From positions 1-15,451 of the forward strand of contig JAGUYV010000466.1 in the NCBI GenBank assembly GCA_020061125.1: DNA of 15,451 nt, written 5' to 3'. Under the pieces are notes generated by a model. That model was not told the origin of the DNA. It was given only the letters and a program-made list of their open reading frames with translations, and ran no database searches. The position numbers and the translations under genes were made by a program. This document shows positions 1 through 15,283 of this stretch, one piece after another; positions within the stretch are counted from its first letter, which is position 1, and every line of letters begins with the position of its first letter. Origin of the DNA: a bacterium. Its GTDB lineage: Bacteria; UBP15; UBA6099; DSWB01.

Positions 1-103
<103 letters not shown>

Positions 104-116
104 TGTCAAGCAGCGA

Positions 117-150
117 TTGACTTATTCCAGACCGGCGTATAATATATAAT
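117..150 (+). promoter_or_regulatory. Candidate sigma70-type promoter between tuf and rpmG
   Basis: A TTGACT (117-122) resembles the -35 box. It is followed by an AT-rich block containing TATAAT at 138-143 (15-base spacer), TAATAT at 140-145 (17-base spacer) and a second TATAAT at 145-150. The block stands out from the GC-rich surroundings and ends about 22 bases before the rpmG start. Transcription would begin near 150-157, giving a very short leader. It probably drives rpmG, tRNA-Trp, secE and nusG independently of tuf. Which of the overlapping -10 registers is used cannot be decided by reading. Confidence 0.6.
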
Positions 151-172
151 TTTGACTTTGGGGTAAAGTGCC

Positions 173-322
173 ATGCGCATACACATCACGATGCAATGCA
201 CCGAGTGCAAAAGCAAGAACTACATCACATTCAAGAGCAAAACCAACACAACTGGCCGTGTTGAGCTTAAGAAGTACTGCAAGAAGTGCCGCAAGCACAC
301 CCCGCACAAAGAGGCCAAGTAA
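173..322 (+). CDS. rpmG: 50S ribosomal protein L33 (zinc-ribbon form)
   Basis: This 49-residue protein of the large subunit begins MRIHITMQCTECKSKNY and ends CRKHTPHKEAK, matching the usual L33 length and ends. It has two CxxC pairs (C9/C12 and C36/C39), the four-cysteine zinc-binding version of L33; some bacteria also carry a cysteine-free paralogue used under zinc shortage. ATG 173 is chosen because the Arg-x-x-Ile-Thr residues before the first Cys pair are typical of the family; the in-frame ATG at 191 would remove them. The Shine-Dalgarno is poor (GGGG near 160-163). The gene lies just after an AT-rich promoter candidate and 67 bases before tRNA-Trp, a neighbourhood conserved in many bacteria. 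Confidence 0.93.
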   Translation: MRIHITMQCTECKSKNYITFKSKTNTTGRVELKKYCKKCRKHTPHKEAK

Positions 323-389
323 GAAGATCCCGGCGGCGCAGGGCGCGACAACCAAGCCCGGCGCGCGCGCGGCATAATGACGCATCAAT

Positions 390-463
390 AGGCCAGTAGC
401 TCTAATTGGTAGAGCACCGGACTCCAAATCCGGGGGTTGCAGGTTCGAGTCCTGCCTGGCCTG
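390..463 (+). tRNA. trnW: tRNA-Trp (anticodon CCA)
   Basis: A full cloverleaf can be folded. The acceptor stem AGGCCAG (390-396) pairs with CTGGCCT (456-462). The D stem is GCTC (399-402) with GAGC (412-415). The anticodon stem CCGGA (417-421) pairs with TCCGG (429-433) around the loop CTCCAAA, with anticodon CCA at 424-426. The T stem is GCAGG (439-443) with CCTGC (451-455) and loop TTCGAGT. Base 463 is the discriminator G typical of bacterial tRNA-Trp. The following bases are CGG, so the 3' CCA end is not encoded and must be added after processing. The tRNA lies between rpmG and secE, 32 bases before the secE start, and is presumably cut from a shared transcript. Confidence 0.97.
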
Positions 464-495
464 CGGAAACCGACCGACAAGCCTGGAGACACACA

Positions 496-720
496 ATGGC
501 AGTCGCTAAAGATAAAGTGCAGAAAATGTCCGTGGTGACCAACACGCGGCAGTTCTTCACCGAAGTCGGCCAGGAGATGAAAAAGATCGTGTGGCCCAGC
601 CGCGAAGTGCTGACACAGGCCACAGTCACGGTCGTTGTCATCACCCTGGTCATCACCGTCTACATGGGCGTCGCGGACATCGTGCTGCGAACCCTGTACA
701 ACGCATTCAACGCTCTGTAA
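496..720 (+). CDS. secE: Preprotein translocase subunit SecE
   Basis: SecE is the small membrane subunit that clamps SecY in the SecYEG protein-export channel. The 74-residue product is the short, single-span form found in most bacteria, unlike the three-span E. coli form. It has a short N-terminal cytosolic part, the amphipathic conserved segment EMKKIVWPSRE (about residues 27-37), then one hydrophobic transmembrane helix at about 42-64. ATG 496 is supported by GGAG at 485-488, seven bases upstream; earlier in-frame starts would run through the tRNA gene. nusG follows after 14 bases, the usual secE-nusG pairing. Confidence 0.95.
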   Translation: MAVAKDKVQKMSVVTNTRQFFTEVGQEMKKIVWPSREVLTQATVTVVVITLVITVYMGVADIVLRTLYNAFNAL

Positions 721-734
721 AAGGTCGTGACACT

Positions 735-1259
735 ATGGCGAGCCGATGGTACGTAGTCCATACCTATTCGGGACACGAGAACAAGGTTAAGACCAACCTC
801 GAGAAGCAGATTACGGCATACAGCCTGCATGATAAAATCGAGCAGGTGCTGGTTCCGACCGAGGAACGCGTCGAGATCAAGGGCAGCCAGCGCAAAGTGG
901 TCCAGAAAAAGATCTTCAAAGGATACATCTTTGTAAAGATGGATCTGAACGACGAGACCTGGTACATCGTGCGCAACACGGCCGGAGTCACGGGATTTAT
1001 CGGAGACGGAAGCCGCCCCACCCCGCTGTCCGAGCATGAAGTGAACTTCATCCTCAAGCGCATGGGTCTGGAAGCGCCGCGCCTGTCCGTGAATTTCGAG
1101 GAAGGCGAAGGCGTGCGCGTGCTGTTCGGCCCGTTCGCGGACTACACGGGCGTCATCAAGGAAGTGGATTTGAACCGGGAAAAAGTGGTCGTGCTGCTGT
1201 CCCTCTTCGGACGAGACACCCCCGTCGAGCTGGAGTTCGATCAAATAGAAAAAATCTGA
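735..1259 (+). CDS. nusG: Transcription termination/antitermination factor NusG
   Basis: NusG binds the RNA polymerase clamp and connects it to Rho or to ribosomal protein S10. The 174-residue product has the two usual domains: an NGN domain (about residues 1-110) with WYVVHTYSGHENKV near the start, the FKGYIFV strand at 61-67 and VRNTAGVTGFIG at 79-90, then a short linker and a C-terminal KOW domain (about 122-174) containing GVRVLFGPFADYTGVI. No domain II insertion is present, and length and motifs are ordinary. ATG 735 follows AAGG at 721-724, giving a 10-base spacer; earlier in-frame starts lie inside secE. The first codons hold one of the few ACGT sites in the window (751). Confidence 0.97.
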   Translation: MASRWYVVHTYSGHENKVKTNLEKQITAYSLHDKIEQVLVPTEERVEIKGSQRKVVQKKIFKGYIFVKMDLNDETWYIVRNTAGVTGFIGDGSRPTPLSEHEVNFILKRMGLEAPRLSVNFEEGEGVRVLFGPFADYTGVIKEVDLNREKVVVLLSLFGRDTPVELEFDQIEKI

Positions 1260-1357
1260 ATGCGGCCTGAATGCGGCAGCCGCGGACGCCGCGCCAATGC
1301 GCGTGCGCGCCGCACGGACCGCACAGGATAAAGCTGGAAAAAAAGAGGCGCTGAACA
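1260..1357 (+). other. nusG-rplK spacer with a small GC hairpin
   Basis: These 98 bases separate nusG from the ribosomal-protein genes. They are GC-rich and include a 5-bp hairpin (CGCGG 1281-1285, loop ACG, CCGCG 1289-1293) without a T-run. A Shine-Dalgarno GAGG lies at 1345-1348, nine bases before the rplK ATG. In E. coli this position carries the L11 promoter and the L1-binding operator. I could not recognise either here with confidence. Confidence 0.4.
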
Positions 1358-1780
1358 ATGGCCAAGAAAGTCATCGGACTCGTGAAACTGCAACTGCCCG
1401 CCGGGCAGGCCAACCCCGCCCCCCCCGTGGGGCCGGCCCTGGGCCAGCACGGCGTCAACATCATGGAGTTCTGCAAGCAGTACAACGAAAAAACCAAAGA
1501 GCAGCAGGGCTCCATCATCCCCGTGGAAATCACGGTGTTCGCGGACCGCACCTTCAAGTTCATCACCAAAACGCCGCCCGCGTCCGACCTCATCAAAAAG
1601 GAACTCAAGATCCCCAGGGGTTCCGAGAACCCGGCTGCCAACAAGGTGGGCACGCTCACCCGGGCGCAGCTCAAGAAAATCGCTGAAATCAAAATGCCGG
1701 ACCTCAATGCCAACGACATTGAGGCCGCCATGGAGATAATAGCCGGTACCTGCCGCAGCATGGGAGTGGAAATCCAGTAA
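1358..1780 (+). CDS. rplK: 50S ribosomal protein L11
   Basis: L11 sits at the base of the ribosomal stalk in the GTPase-associated centre and is needed for RelA-dependent sensing of uncharged tRNA. At 140 residues the length is standard. The N-terminal domain carries the proline-rich segment [14 protein letters not shown] (residues 22-35), the region linked to thiostrepton sensitivity. The C-terminal rRNA-binding domain ends with [15 protein letters not shown] 1358 gives the canonical [20 protein letters not shown] start and has GAGG nine bases upstream. rplA follows after 40 bases, so the two are surely co-transcribed, as in the L11 operon of other bacteria. Confidence 0.97.
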   Translation: MAKKVIGLVKLQLPAGQANPAPPVGPALGQHGVNIMEFCKQYNEKTKEQQGSIIPVEITVFADRTFKFITKTPPASDLIKKELKIPRGSENPAANKVGTLTRAQLKKIAEIKMPDLNANDIEAAMEIIAGTCRSMGVEIQ

Positions 1781-1820
1781 CTCCCAGCAGAAGCAACCCG
1801 GCAAAGGAGCCTGTTTCGCC

Positions 1821-2525
1821 ATGCCAGTGAAAACCAAGAAACTCAAGCAGCGGTACGCCAGCCTCGCCAACCCCGGCCCGGTCACCCCGGAAGAGGCGTT
1901 CACCCTGCTGAAAAAGGTCTGCTCCGAAGTGCCCATGAAATTCGATGAAACCGTGGAAGCGGTCATTCGCCTGGGCATTGACTCGCGCAAGCCGGACCAG
2001 AATGTGCGCGGCACCTTCAGCCTGCCGCACGGAACCGGCAAAACCCCGCGCGTAATCGTGTTCGCCCTGGGCGACAAGGCCGAGGAAGCCAAAGCCGGCG
2101 GCGCCGACGAAGTGGGCGGCGAAGACCTGGGCGAGCGCATCAAGGGCGGCTGGACCGCGTTCGATGTGGCCATCGCCACACCGGACATGATGAAAGTCGT
2201 CGGCCCGCTCGGCAAGATCCTCGGCCCCCGCGGCCTCATGCCCAACCCCAAGACCGGCACCGTGACCTTCGATGTCAAGACCACCGTCGAGGACTTTAAA
2301 AAAGGCAAAGTGGAATACCGCAACGACCAGTTCGGCAATGTGGCCATCCCCATGGGCAAGGTGTCGTTCGATGTGGAGAAACTGGTCGAGAACTTCATGG
2401 AATTCCACCGCACTCTGATTCGCGTGAAGCCCGCCGCGGCCAAGGGCCAGTATGTGCGCGGCGCGGCCGTGAGCGCCACCCAGGGGCCTGGCATCAGAAT
2501 CAACCTGTCCGCACTTAGCAAGTGA
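1821..2525 (+). CDS. rplA: 50S ribosomal protein L1
   Basis: L1 forms the mobile stalk that helps move deacylated tRNA from the E site, and in several bacteria it represses its own operon by binding the rplK leader. The 234-residue length is typical. The conserved loop GPLGKILGPRGLMPNPKTGT spans residues 128-147, preceded by ATPDMM. The C-terminal half returns to domain I with the conserved motif VENFMEFHRTLIRVKPAAAKG. The start at 1821 has AAGGAG at 1804-1809 upstream, with a spacer of 11 bases. Asp-Val and Asn-Val pairs are consistently written with GAT or AAT before GTN, part of the window-wide ACGT avoidance. Confidence 0.97.
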   Translation: MPVKTKKLKQRYASLANPGPVTPEEAFTLLKKVCSEVPMKFDETVEAVIRLGIDSRKPDQNVRGTFSLPHGTGKTPRVIVFALGDKAEEAKAGGADEVGGEDLGERIKGGWTAFDVAIATPDMMKVVGPLGKILGPRGLMPNPKTGTVTFDVKTTVEDFKKGKVEYRNDQFGNVAIPMGKVSFDVEKLVENFMEFHRTLIRVKPAAAKGQYVRGAAVSATQGPGIRINLSALSK

Positions 2526-2562
2526 CCGGGCGCCAAAACATATTGCAAGGAGCTGCATGACC

Positions 2563-3105
2563 ATGGCCCTTCCGTTGAGTGAAAAGAAAGCGCTTGTCGC
2601 GGAAATCAAAGAAACCTTCGAGAGCAGCGATATCGTGCTGCTGGCGTCTGTGGAGAGAATGAGCGTGGCCGAAATCACGGCCCTGCGCGCCAAGCTGCGC
2701 CCGGAGACCGTGCGCCTCAAGATGTACAAGAACACGCTCGTCAAGCGCGCCATGACCGAGATCGATCCGGACAACCCGGCGTTCCAGAAGCTGGGCGAAA
2801 GCCTCAAGGGGTTCACCCTGGTGGCGTCCACGCCCGAGAAGCCGCTGGTGGCGTGCAAGATTCTGTCGGACACGGCCAAGGAAGACGAACGCGTGCGCGT
2901 CAAGGCCGCGGTGTTCGAGAACCGCTTCGTGAGCGCGGACGGCGTCAAGGAACTGGCGAGCATCGGCAGCAAGGACATGCTGATCGCGCGCCTGATCGGA
3001 GCGCTCAAGTCGCCCATCACCCGGCTGCACCGGAGCCTCACCTCTCCGCAGAGCAACCTGGTGCTGGTGCTCAAGGCCGTAGCGGACAAGCAGGAGAAAG
3101 GCTGA
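2563..3105 (+). CDS. rplJ: 50S ribosomal protein L10
   Basis: L10 anchors the L7/L12 dimers to the large subunit and with them forms the stalk. The predicted 180-residue product shows the N-terminal rRNA-binding domain with KMYKNTLVKRA at 53-63 and a C-terminal helical tail (from about residue 150) to which L7/L12 dimers bind. Two ATGs lie in frame, at 2557 and 2563. The Shine-Dalgarno AAGGAG (2547-2552) is only 4 bases from the first but 10 from the second, and MALPLSEKK is the usual family start, so I prefer 2563; the alternative adds Met-Thr. Only 37 bases separate it from rplA, so any L10 autoregulatory leader would have to lie inside rplA. Confidence 0.95.
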   Translation: MALPLSEKKALVAEIKETFESSDIVLLASVERMSVAEITALRAKLRPETVRLKMYKNTLVKRAMTEIDPDNPAFQKLGESLKGFTLVASTPEKPLVACKILSDTAKEDERVRVKAAVFENRFVSADGVKELASIGSKDMLIARLIGALKSPITRLHRSLTSPQSNLVLVLKAVADKQEKG

Positions 3106-3113
3106 TCGCGGAT

Positions 3114-3137
3114 CGCGCCGCGGGTTCCGCTGGCGCG
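3114..3137 (+). other. Strong GC hairpin in the rplJ-rplL spacer
   Basis: CGCGCCGCGG (3114-3123) pairs with CCGC-T-GGCGCG (3127-3137) around a GTT loop: ten base pairs with one bulged T. No T-run follows, so it is not an intrinsic terminator. A weaker hairpin (GAATA 3144-3148 with TATTC 3155-3159) lies just downstream. The rplL Shine-Dalgarno at 3181-3185 lies outside both and stays open. A role in mRNA stability, or in giving L7/L12 its extra translation, is inference. Confidence 0.5.
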
Positions 3138-3192
3138 CCGCTCGAATACGCAAATATTCCGTTTGCTCAAGCAAGCTGAAGGAGGATATACC

Positions 3193-3570
3193 ATGAACGT
3201 CGAAGAAATCTTCACGGCCATCAAAGGCGCAACAGTGATGGAAATCAAGGAGCTGGCCGACAAGCTCGAGGAAGAGTTTGGCGTGACTCCGATGGCCGCC
3301 ATGCCCATGATGGGCGCAGCCATGCCCGGCGCCGCCGCCGCGGCCGAGGAAGAGGAGAAAACCGAGTTCGACGTGGTGCTGACCAGCGCAGGCGACAAGA
3401 AGATCGCGGTCATCAAAGCCGTCCGCCAGGTCACGGACCTGGGCCTCAAAGAGGCGAAGGCTCTGGTGGAAAGCGCACCCGCTGTGGTCAAGGAAGCCGT
3501 TTCCAAGGAAGAAGCCGAAAAAATCAAGGCGACCTTGGAGGAGTCCGGTGCCGCAGTCGATCTCAAATAA
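3193..3570 (+). CDS. rplL: 50S ribosomal protein L7/L12
   Basis: L7/L12 is the multi-copy stalk protein that recruits EF-Tu, EF-G and IF2 and stimulates their GTPases. The 125-residue product has an N-terminal dimerisation helix hairpin (about 1-31), a Met/Ala/Glu-rich flexible hinge (about 33-57), and a compact C-terminal domain with the factor-binding segment [21 protein letters not shown] (69-89). Start choice is clear: ATG 3193 has a full GGAGG at 3181-3185 seven bases upstream, the strongest ribosome site in this operon, fitting the need for more L12 than L10. Two of the rare ACGT sites of the window fall in this gene (3197 and 3371). Confidence 0.97.
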   Translation: MNVEEIFTAIKGATVMEIKELADKLEEEFGVTPMAAMPMMGAAMPGAAAAAEEEEKTEFDVVLTSAGDKKIAVIKAVRQVTDLGLKEAKALVESAPAVVKEAVSKEEAEKIKATLEESGAAVDLK

Positions 3571-3589
3571 GCGACACAACCAACAATGC

Positions 3590-3637
3590 AAAGGGCGGGG
3601 GCTTGATTCTTTCGGGTCCTCCTCTTTTGCTTTTGGT
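3590..3637 (+). terminator. First attenuator-like hairpin, rplL-rpoB spacer
   Basis: AAAGGG-C-GGGGG (3590-3601) can pair with TCCTCCTCTTT (3617-3627). The stem has 11 pairs including three G-T type wobbles and one bulged C, with a loop of about 15 bases. The 3' arm is itself pyrimidine-rich and is followed by TGCTTTT. It begins 20 bases after the rplL stop. This resembles an intrinsic terminator working as a partial attenuator between the ribosomal and the RNA polymerase genes; E. coli has a functional attenuator in the same place. The fold is from reading alone. Confidence 0.5.
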
Positions 3638-3642
3638 AAAAA

Positions 3643-3694
3643 GCCGTTCGGGGCCTGATCCGGCCTCTGTTTCCCGCCCGGAACGGCCTCTTTT
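3643..3694 (+). terminator. Second attenuator-like hairpin, rplL-rpoB spacer
   Basis: GCCGTTC-GGG (3643-3652) pairs with CCC-G-GAACGGC (3677-3687): seven plus three base pairs with one bulged G. The loop could hold a small internal GGCC/GGCC pairing. CTCTTTT follows the stem, and the rpoB Shine-Dalgarno (GGAGAGG, 3708-3714) lies 20 bases past the stem. Together with the hairpin at 3590 it makes two successive terminator-like elements before rpoB. Confidence 0.55.
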
Positions 3695-3721
3695 CAGCCA
3701 TTACTCCGGAGAGGTGTGCTC

Positions 3722-7273
<3,552 letters not shown>

Positions 7274-7275
7274 CC

Positions 7276-7296
7276 CGGCGCGGAACCATCGCGCCG
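7276..7296 (+). other. GC hairpin in the rpoB-rpoC spacer
   Basis: CGGCGCG (7276-7282) and CGCGCCG (7290-7296) form a perfect seven-pair all-GC stem around the loop GAACCAT, three bases after the rpoB stop. No T-run follows, so termination is unlikely. It may shield the rpoB 3' end or insulate the two cistrons; it leaves the rpoC Shine-Dalgarno (GGGGAGG, 7318-7324) free. Function is inference. Confidence 0.5.
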
Positions 7297-7330
7297 CGGC
7301 CGCGCACAACCATTCAAGGGGAGGCTTTTC

Positions 7331-11985
<4,655 letters not shown>

Positions 11986-11986
<1 letters not shown>

Positions 11987-12040
11987 CGCGCAGAGTCGCG
12001 AAAAAAAGCAGAAATGCGTTGACATGCGCGTTTTTTTTTA
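11986..12040 (+). terminator. Intrinsic terminator after rpoC
   Basis: ACGCGCA (11986-11992) pairs with TGCGCGT (12025-12031): seven perfect pairs, followed at once by a run of nine T's (12031-12039). The 5' arm begins on the last base of the rpoC TGA stop. The 32-base loop is large and may itself fold (GCA-GAAA-TGC). The long T-run and position at the operon end make a terminator the best reading, though the large loop lowers confidence. The loop and 3' arm also contain the -35 box and spacer of a promoter candidate. Confidence 0.65.
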
Positions 12041-12047
12041 TTATCTT
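12019..12047 (+). promoter_or_regulatory. Candidate promoter for the str genes (rpsL)
   Basis: A consensus -35 TTGACA (12019-12024) is followed after exactly 17 bases by TATCTT (12042-12047), a 4-of-6 match to the -10 box. TTTAAT at 12046-12051 is closer to consensus but has a 21-base spacer. Transcription would start near 12054, giving a leader of about 70 bases before rpsL. The spacer contains the terminator 3' arm and T-run, so stop and restart signals overlap physically. Confidence 0.6.
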
Positions 12048-12058
12048 TAATGTTTGTG

Positions 12059-12090
12059 TCTTGCGCCGAGATGCGCAAGATGGCCTTTTA
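12059..12090 (+). promoter_or_regulatory. Leader hairpin upstream of rpsL
   Basis: TCTTGCGC (12059-12066) and GCGCAAGA (12073-12080) form an eight-pair perfect stem with a six-base loop CGAGAT. It is followed by TGGCCTTTTAG. If transcription starts near 12054 the hairpin would sit at the very 5' end of the str mRNA. It could stabilise the mRNA, act as a weak attenuator because of the CCTTTTA tail, or be a ribosomal-protein operator. The sequence does not choose between these. Confidence 0.5.
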
Positions 12091-12124
12091 GTGAAAAATC
12101 TTTAGTTCGGGGTACGGTCATAAC

Positions 12125-12499
12125 ATGCCGACCATCAATCAGTTAGTGAGAAAACCGCGGAAGAAACAGGTGAAAAAATCCAAGTCCGTGGCCCTGCAGA
12201 AAAACCCGCAAAAGCGCGGCGTGTGCCGCCGCGTTTGGACGGTGACGCCCAAGAAGCCCAACTCCGCGCTGCGCAAAGTGGCGCGCGTGCGCCTCACCAA
12301 CGGCTACGAAGTCACCGCCTACATCCCGGGCATCGGTCACAACCTCCAGGAGCACTCCATCGTGCTCATCCGCGGAGGCAGGGTCAAGGACCTTCCGGGC
12401 GTGCGATACCACATCGTGCGCGGCGTGCTCGACACCGCGGGCACCGAAAACCGGAAGCAGAGCCGCTCCAAGTACGGCACCAGGCGGCCCAAGAAATGA
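12125..12499 (+). CDS. rpsL: 30S ribosomal protein S12
   Basis: S12 lies at the decoding centre and controls accuracy. The 124-residue product has the typical start [14 protein letters not shown], the loop [12 protein letters not shown] (41-52) and [13 protein letters not shown] (84-96). Lys43 and Lys88 (classic K42 and K87 without the initiator Met) are both wild type, so streptomycin sensitivity at this protein is predicted. Asp89 is the residue methylthiolated by RimO in other bacteria. The Shine-Dalgarno is poor: GGGG at 12109-12112, twelve bases from ATG 12125. It is the first gene of the str cluster and sits behind the promoter candidate at 12019. Confidence 0.97.
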   Translation: MPTINQLVRKPRKKQVKKSKSVALQKNPQKRGVCRRVWTVTPKKPNSALRKVARVRLTNGYEVTAYIPGIGHNLQEHSIVLIRGGRVKDLPGVRYHIVRGVLDTAGTENRKQSRSKYGTRRPKK

Positions 12500-12550
12500 T
12501 CACACCTCGTTTTCTTATCGCTGACTGACCTCACGATCACAAACGGGAAA

Positions 12551-12574
12551 CCGGTCTGCCAATAAGAGACACGG
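12551..12574 (+). promoter_or_regulatory. Hairpin in the rpsL-rpsG spacer, possible S7 operator
   Basis: CCGGTCT (12551-12557) pairs with AGAC-A-CGG (12567-12574): seven pairs with one bulged A and a nine-base loop GCCAATAAG. It lies in the 108-base spacer between rpsL and rpsG, where E. coli has its S7 translational operator. The position fits, but I did not match it to the S7 site of 16S rRNA, so the operator reading is inference. Confidence 0.4.
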
Positions 12575-12607
12575 CCGGACACTTTGAAGGAATGTGAGCG
12601 CAAAAAC

Positions 12608-13078
12608 ATGCCGAGGCGAAAGTACAAAAAACCCAAACGGTCCACGGTGGACCCCAAGTACAGCGACCCCGTCATCGGGCTTACCATCAACAACATCCTC
12701 AAGCGGGGCAAAAAAAGCCTGGCCGAAAGCCTGATGTACGACGCCCTGGACCTGGTGGAAAAGAAGACCGGCAAGCCCGGAACAGAAGTGTTCCAGAGCG
12801 CCATCCGGAACATCACCCCGGCCGTGATGGTCAAGTCCCGCCGCGTGGGCGGCGCCACCTACCAGGTGCCCGTGGAACTGCAGCACGACAAGGCCCGCAA
12901 CCTGGCCATCCGCTGGCTGCTCCAGTATTCCAGGGACCGCAAGGGCGCTTCCTTCCCCGAACGCTTGAGCGAGGAAATCATTGACGCAGCCGAAAACCGC
13001 GGCGGCGCCATTAAAAAGAAAAGCGACACTCACAAAATGGCGGAGGCGAACAAAGCTTTCTCACATTACCGCTTCTGA
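12608..13078 (+). CDS. rpsG: 30S ribosomal protein S7
   Basis: S7 nucleates assembly of the 30S head and contacts E-site tRNA. The 156-residue product begins [11 protein letters not shown], holds [18 protein letters not shown] (20-37), the beta-hairpin [14 protein letters not shown] (77-90), and ends [15 protein letters not shown], all as expected for the family. ATG 12608 is chosen over an in-frame TTG at 12584 because [10 protein letters not shown] is the usual N-terminus. The ribosome site is unusual: the best purine stretch, AAGGA (12587-12591), is 16 bases away, and only a weak GTGAG (12594-12598) is at normal distance, so translation may depend on coupling to rpsL or on mRNA folding. 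Confidence 0.96.
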   Translation: MPRRKYKKPKRSTVDPKYSDPVIGLTINNILKRGKKSLAESLMYDALDLVEKKTGKPGTEVFQSAIRNITPAVMVKSRRVGGATYQVPVELQHDKARNLAIRWLLQYSRDRKGASFPERLSEEIIDAAENRGGAIKKKSDTHKMAEANKAFSHYRF

Positions 13079-13097
13079 AGCGGGCGGCCCAACCCCG

Positions 13098-13133
13098 AAT
13101 CCCGCACGATGGCAGTGGGACGTGCGGGATTTT
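13098..13133 (+). terminator. Terminator-like hairpin between rpsG and fusA
   Basis: AATCCCGCACG (13098-13108) and CGTGCGGGATT (13121-13131) form a perfect 11-pair stem around a 12-base loop, followed directly by a short T stretch (13130-13133, TTTT then AG). The stem is the strongest in the window, but the T-run is short and partly inside the stem. It begins 20 bases after the rpsG stop and ends 28 bases before the fusA ATG. Partial termination that lowers fusA-tuf readthrough, or mRNA processing, are possible. No promoter consensus is visible between it and fusA. Confidence 0.6.
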
Positions 13134-13158
13134 AGTGTGTAAACGCCAGAAGAAAATT

Positions 13159-15237
<2,079 letters not shown>

Positions 15238-15283
15238 ATGAAAACCCGCCTCTTGTGCGGCACGAAACAACCCGGAGGTTGAC

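Noticed and set aside
361-371. Alternating GCGCGCGCGCG run, possible Z-DNA or terminator stem
   Set aside because: Only 11 bases long in a GC-rich genome, self-complementary without a sensible loop and without a T-run.
373-378. CATAAT just before tRNA-Trp as a -10 box for a tRNA promoter
   Set aside because: The distance to the tRNA (11 bases) is suitable, but no -35-like hexamer exists 15-19 bases upstream; the area is a GC repeat. Transcription from the promoter at 117-150 is simpler.
1241-2548. Long open frames on the minus strand opposite the ribosomal-protein and RNA polymerase genes
   Set aside because: They are antisense to well-recognised essential genes, show no family motifs and have low-complexity composition; they arise because stop codons are rare on the reverse strand of GC-rich genes.
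12584-12607. Upstream TTG start for rpsG adding eight residues
   Set aside because: S7 proteins begin close to PRR(K/R); the added residues KECERKN are not seen in the family, and no Shine-Dalgarno precedes the TTG.
13135-13158. GTG start for fusA adding MCKRQKKI
   Set aside because: It would begin right at the base of the terminator-like hairpin with no ribosome site, and EF-G normally begins a few residues before the RNIGI motif, as from ATG 13159.
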